Shown in pieces: positions 63,647 to 64,000 of a stretch of DNA of 64,000 nucleotides. Every line of letters begins with the position of its first letter. Positions within the stretch are counted from its first letter, which is position 1. The position numbers and the translations under genes are program-made. Where the stretch lies: NCBI RefSeq assembly GCF_002368295.1, contig NZ_AP018248.1, forward strand, positions 8,431,094 to 8,495,093, written 5' to 3'. Origin of the DNA: Tolypothrix tenuis PCC 7101. GTDB taxonomy: Bacteria; Cyanobacteriota; Cyanobacteriia; Cyanobacteriales; Nostocaceae. The notes under the pieces are model-generated. The model saw nothing but the letters and a program-made list of their open reading frames with translations, searched no databases and was not told where the DNA came from.

Positions 63647-64000
63647 ACCACAACAGAACTTTCAACATACTGAAAAGCTAGTCGCGAAGCTACCAGATCC
63701 GCCTGTTCACTCTGTGCCTTCCAGGTTTCTAATCGCTTATGATGCACTTTGCCTGATGTATTGGTTAGCGTTGCTAAAGCAAGGTCAATCATGGCGCTAG
63801 AGGCTTCAACAGTAAACCAAAAAGTTTTTCTTCAAAAAGCGATCGCAGAAATTTATGTAACTTATAATACTTATGAATATCGAGTACTCTAACTAGCAGA
63901 CATAAGATAGATTATGATTACATATGATTAGCTAGCCGATGATGGTTAATATTAACCTGATTGAATATAAATGCTTTCAACTAATTGATATTTACGCTCA
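63647..64000. other. Window end, no supported gene
   Basis: About 350 bp. A minus-strand frame (63586-63792) and a plus-strand frame overlap the end of the last VOC gene; neither has a convincing start or homology. One GCGATCGC octamer at about 63839. A/T-rich to the edge. Confidence 0.45.

Noticed and set aside
1..64000. tRNA and rRNA genes
   Set aside because: Reading by eye on both strands I found no convincing cloverleaf or rRNA segment. A covariance-model scan would settle this.

Overview
The window reads as chromosomal DNA of a filamentous, Nostoc/Calothrix-type cyanobacterium. GCGATCGC (HIP1) octamers occur throughout, psb30 (ycf12) of photosystem II and a TxlA/HCF164-type thioredoxin are present, and the intergenic regions carry the short tandem and palindromic repeats typical of heterocyst-forming cyanobacteria. 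Genus-level placement is inference.

Positions 1-20979 are mostly core genome: a partial STAND-type ATPase, a second P-loop ATPase, leuC and leuD, radC, a Thg1-like 3'-5' polymerase, txlA, a NIL/ferredoxin protein, DUF3616 and CHAD proteins, a phosphodiester glycosidase, an orphan C5 methyltransferase, an MFS transporter, recJ, psb30 and a YkgJ-type cysteine cluster protein. Repeat DNA lies in most gaps and in places inside reading frames (the STAND gene, recJ).

Positions 20987-25307 are a compact transposon with matching ends. It encodes only a TnsA-TnsB fusion and a TniQ/TnsD-like protein; no TnsC gene fits between the ends. It starts 7 bp after the stop of the YkgJ-type gene, in the same orientation that Tn7 has relative to glmS. 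This is the most unusual system in the window.

Positions 26.8-40.2 kb are accessory: decayed fragments, an alpha/beta hydrolase, an N-terminally truncated hydrolase, a coupled SDR-GMC oxidoreductase pair that looks richer in G+C, a DsbA-like protein, a 2025-residue Ser/Thr kinase-ATPase-GAF-PAS-histidine kinase overlapping its LuxR-type response regulator, and an SDR gene with a lost 3' end. Positions 40.3-51.4 kb are an insertion-rich island. Two 1564-bp IS copies, whose transposases are identical in sequence, flank a plasmid-like ParA/ParB cassette with palindromic sites, a decayed DUF1998 helicase, an IS5-family element on a deletion junction, an extra glucose-6-phosphate dehydrogenase and another SDR.

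Positions 51.4-64 kb hold a Rieske protein, a Tat-exported protein and two divergent alpha/beta hydrolases. The second hydrolase gene is split by a 2343-bp group II intron, and removing the intron restores a 482-codon frame. The window ends with an ECF42-type sigma factor divergent from five YCII/DGPF and VOC genes, preceded by two matching TGTCGA-N17-CGA promoter-like elements.
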